Assembly: GCA_900547475.1 (NCBI GenBank)
Contig: URGW01000011.1
Location: 1-64,000, forward strand
Length of the DNA: 64,000 nt
Direction of reading: 5' to 3'
Source: an uncultured Clostridium sp.
GTDB taxonomy: Bacteria; Bacillota; Clostridia; Clostridiales; Clostridiaceae
The notes beneath the pieces were generated by a model. The model worked only from the letters and a program-made list of their open reading frames with translations. It was not told where the DNA came from and made no database searches. This document shows positions 62,850 through 64,000 of this stretch, piece by piece. Positions within the stretch are counted from its first letter, which is position 1; each line of letters opens with the position of its first letter. The translations under genes and the position numbers were made by a program.

Positions 62850-64000
62850 TTATTTACTTTTTTTTATTTTACTCTTATACATTATAACTATTATTATTGC
62901 CATTACGAAAACTATAATAAATGTCCAAATTATATTCGGCAAATTAAATATAGTTGTATTTATTTGTCCACCTATTTTATATAAGCAACCACCCTTACTA
63001 TCTAATATATATATATTCGCATCATTGTACTTTATTTTCTCTATATGACTATCTTTATCTAATTCCACTATTACTTTAGATGTATCATTTTCAGTTAAAA
63101 CATATATATAGTTATCTACATTATCAGCAAATATTACAGTATCTTTAGGGAAGCATTTTCCTTCATAGTCGATAGTTAATCCTTTTAATGAAGCTACTTT
63201 ATCATGTTGATATCTAGGCCCTAAAGTAACTTCAGTTGGATGGTTAGCTATAACAAAAGAAAGTTTATTAGTTCCATCTGAAAATCTTGGAGAAGTAATT
63301 GGATCTCCTCCACTAAAATCTGGCCAACCATACCAAGCTTTTTCCTTTATATCATATATATAATCAGCATCATCTTTAACAGCCCTTAATCCACTATCTT
63401 CCATACCTCCAACTATAGCTGTTAGTTTCCCTAGACTATTTATCGCTAATCCTTCAACATTTCTAATTCCTGTAGCATATGTTATAAATTCATTACTATT
63501 TAAATCATATCTTAAAATACTTGCGTTACTTAAAACATTTTCTTTAATTTTCTGCCCTTCTATAACCTTTTCCCCAAATGGAACAAATGCATAATTATTA
63601 TTATATCCTATGCCCGTTGATTCCCACTCAAAAGATGCTTTGTCCTCATTTTTATTATTTTCATCAACAATTCCAGAGTTAGTATTAGAGCCTATACTTA
63701 TATACAAATAATCTCCATTCAAAATAATATTTGTTTTGTAATTTAATCCATTATTAGGTAAATTATTAATTAACTCTGTATATTGTTCCTTATTTACATC
63801 ATACAGCAATACTCTATTGTCACTTGCAATTATAATATCATTATTATAGCAAGCTATATCATATATATTTAAAGACTTATCATATACTAAAATTTCTTCT
63901 TTATTATCTTTATTAATCATCTTAATAGTATTTTTAAATGCTATATATAAATTATTTTCTTTATCAAAATCAAAAGAAACTGCTCCTCCTAACCCCTTTG
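62850..64000 (-). CDS. Membrane-anchored glucose/sorbosone dehydrogenase-like beta-propeller (5' end outside window)
   Basis: The frame stays open to the right edge (KGLGGAVSFDFDKENNLYIAF precedes the internal ATG at 63920), so only the last 383 codons or so are seen. Propeller strands include ILRYDLNSNEF, GIRNVEGLAINSLGKL, YGWPDFSGGDPIT and ANHPTEVTLGP, matching the PQQ-type sugar dehydrogenase fold. The C-terminus has a single membrane helix (IWTFIIVFVMAIIIVIMY) with a basic tail, placing the propeller outside. Clostridia rarely make PQQ, so it may bind sugar without using PQQ. Confidence 0.82.
   Translation of the reverse strand, partial: KGLGGAVSFDFDKENNLYIAFKNTIKMINKDNKEEILVYDKSLNIYDIACYNNDIIIASDNRVLLYDVNKEQYTELINNLPNNGLNYKTNIILNGDYLYISIGSNTNSGIVDENNKNEDKASFEWESTGIGYNNNYAFVPFGEKVIEGQKIKENVLSNASILRYDLNSNEFITYATGIRNVEGLAINSLGKLTAIVGGMEDSGLRAVKDDADYIYDIKEKAWYGWPDFSGGDPITSPRFSDGTNKLSFVIANHPTEVTLGPRYQHDKVASLKGLTIDYEGKCFPKDTVIFADNVDNYIYVLTENDTSKVIVELDKDSHIEKIKYNDANIYILDSKGGCLYKIGGQINTTIFNLPNIIWTFIIVFVMAIIIVIMYKSKIKKSK

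Noticed and set aside
1..64000. CRISPR arrays, tRNA or rRNA genes, phage or conjugative modules
   Set aside because: No regularly spaced repeats, cloverleaf sequences or integrase/terminase/relaxase genes were seen.

Overview
The window is AT-rich (roughly 70% or more A+T), densely coded on both strands, and reads as a chromosomal segment of a low-GC, spore-forming Firmicute, most likely Clostridium sensu stricto. Pointers are strong AGGAGG ribosome sites, frequent TTG/GTG starts, a Spo0E-type phosphatase, HPr kinase, MurT/GatD, a bacterial V-type ATPase operon, an agr peptide-signalling locus and a SAM-I riboswitch. No tRNA, rRNA, phage module, CRISPR array or intact transposase was seen.

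Layout. 1-9.8 kb: a membrane TPR protein, a NitT/TauT/SsuABC-like ABC importer, LrgA/LrgB, topoisomerase III, a TspO-family protein and an alpha/beta hydrolase. 10-16 kb: murT-gatD (lipid II amidation) followed by a D,D-carboxypeptidase, then a PrmA-like methyltransferase, a flavin reductase with a lysine-rich tail, and the polA-coaE-lytic transglycosylase cluster. 19-27 kb: glutaminase, M29 aminopeptidase, NADP-isocitrate dehydrogenase, an APC permease, a shortened pyruvate-kinase paralogue and a lipoprotein. 27.7-33.1 kb: one seven-gene operon pabA-pabB-pabC-folE-HD-folP-folBK that takes chorismate and GTP to dihydropteroate. 33-44 kb: PHP phosphoesterase, M18 aminopeptidase, hprK, a Spo0E-like gene converging on a 6S-RNA-like ncRNA, SprT-like and Nudix proteins, HelD, and an ACT/UPF0210 pair.

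44-50.6 kb is a signalling island. A divergent agrBD pair is flanked by two AgrC-like histidine kinases and one LytTR response regulator, and lies beside metF-luxS under a SAM-I riboswitch. The AgrD peptide has no cysteine. A serine sits at the ring position in RIPQSLFFL, so the predicted signal is a serine lactone resembling the Staphylococcus intermedius peptide RIPTSTGFF.

50.6-60.4 kb: a TagO/WecA-type transferase and a nine-gene V-ATPase operon whose proteolipid keeps the Na+-binding residues known from Enterococcus hirae. 60.4-64 kb: a B12-binding radical SAM protein, a small methyltransferase-like protein, and a membrane-anchored beta-propeller gene cut off by the right edge.

Starts were chosen by Shine-Dalgarno spacing. 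Two genes (murT and one agr kinase) look as if they use non-ATG/GTG/TTG start codons. Intergenic space is rich in hairpins: rho-independent terminators, several long palindromes, and one 98-bp element with MITE-like terminal inverted repeats.
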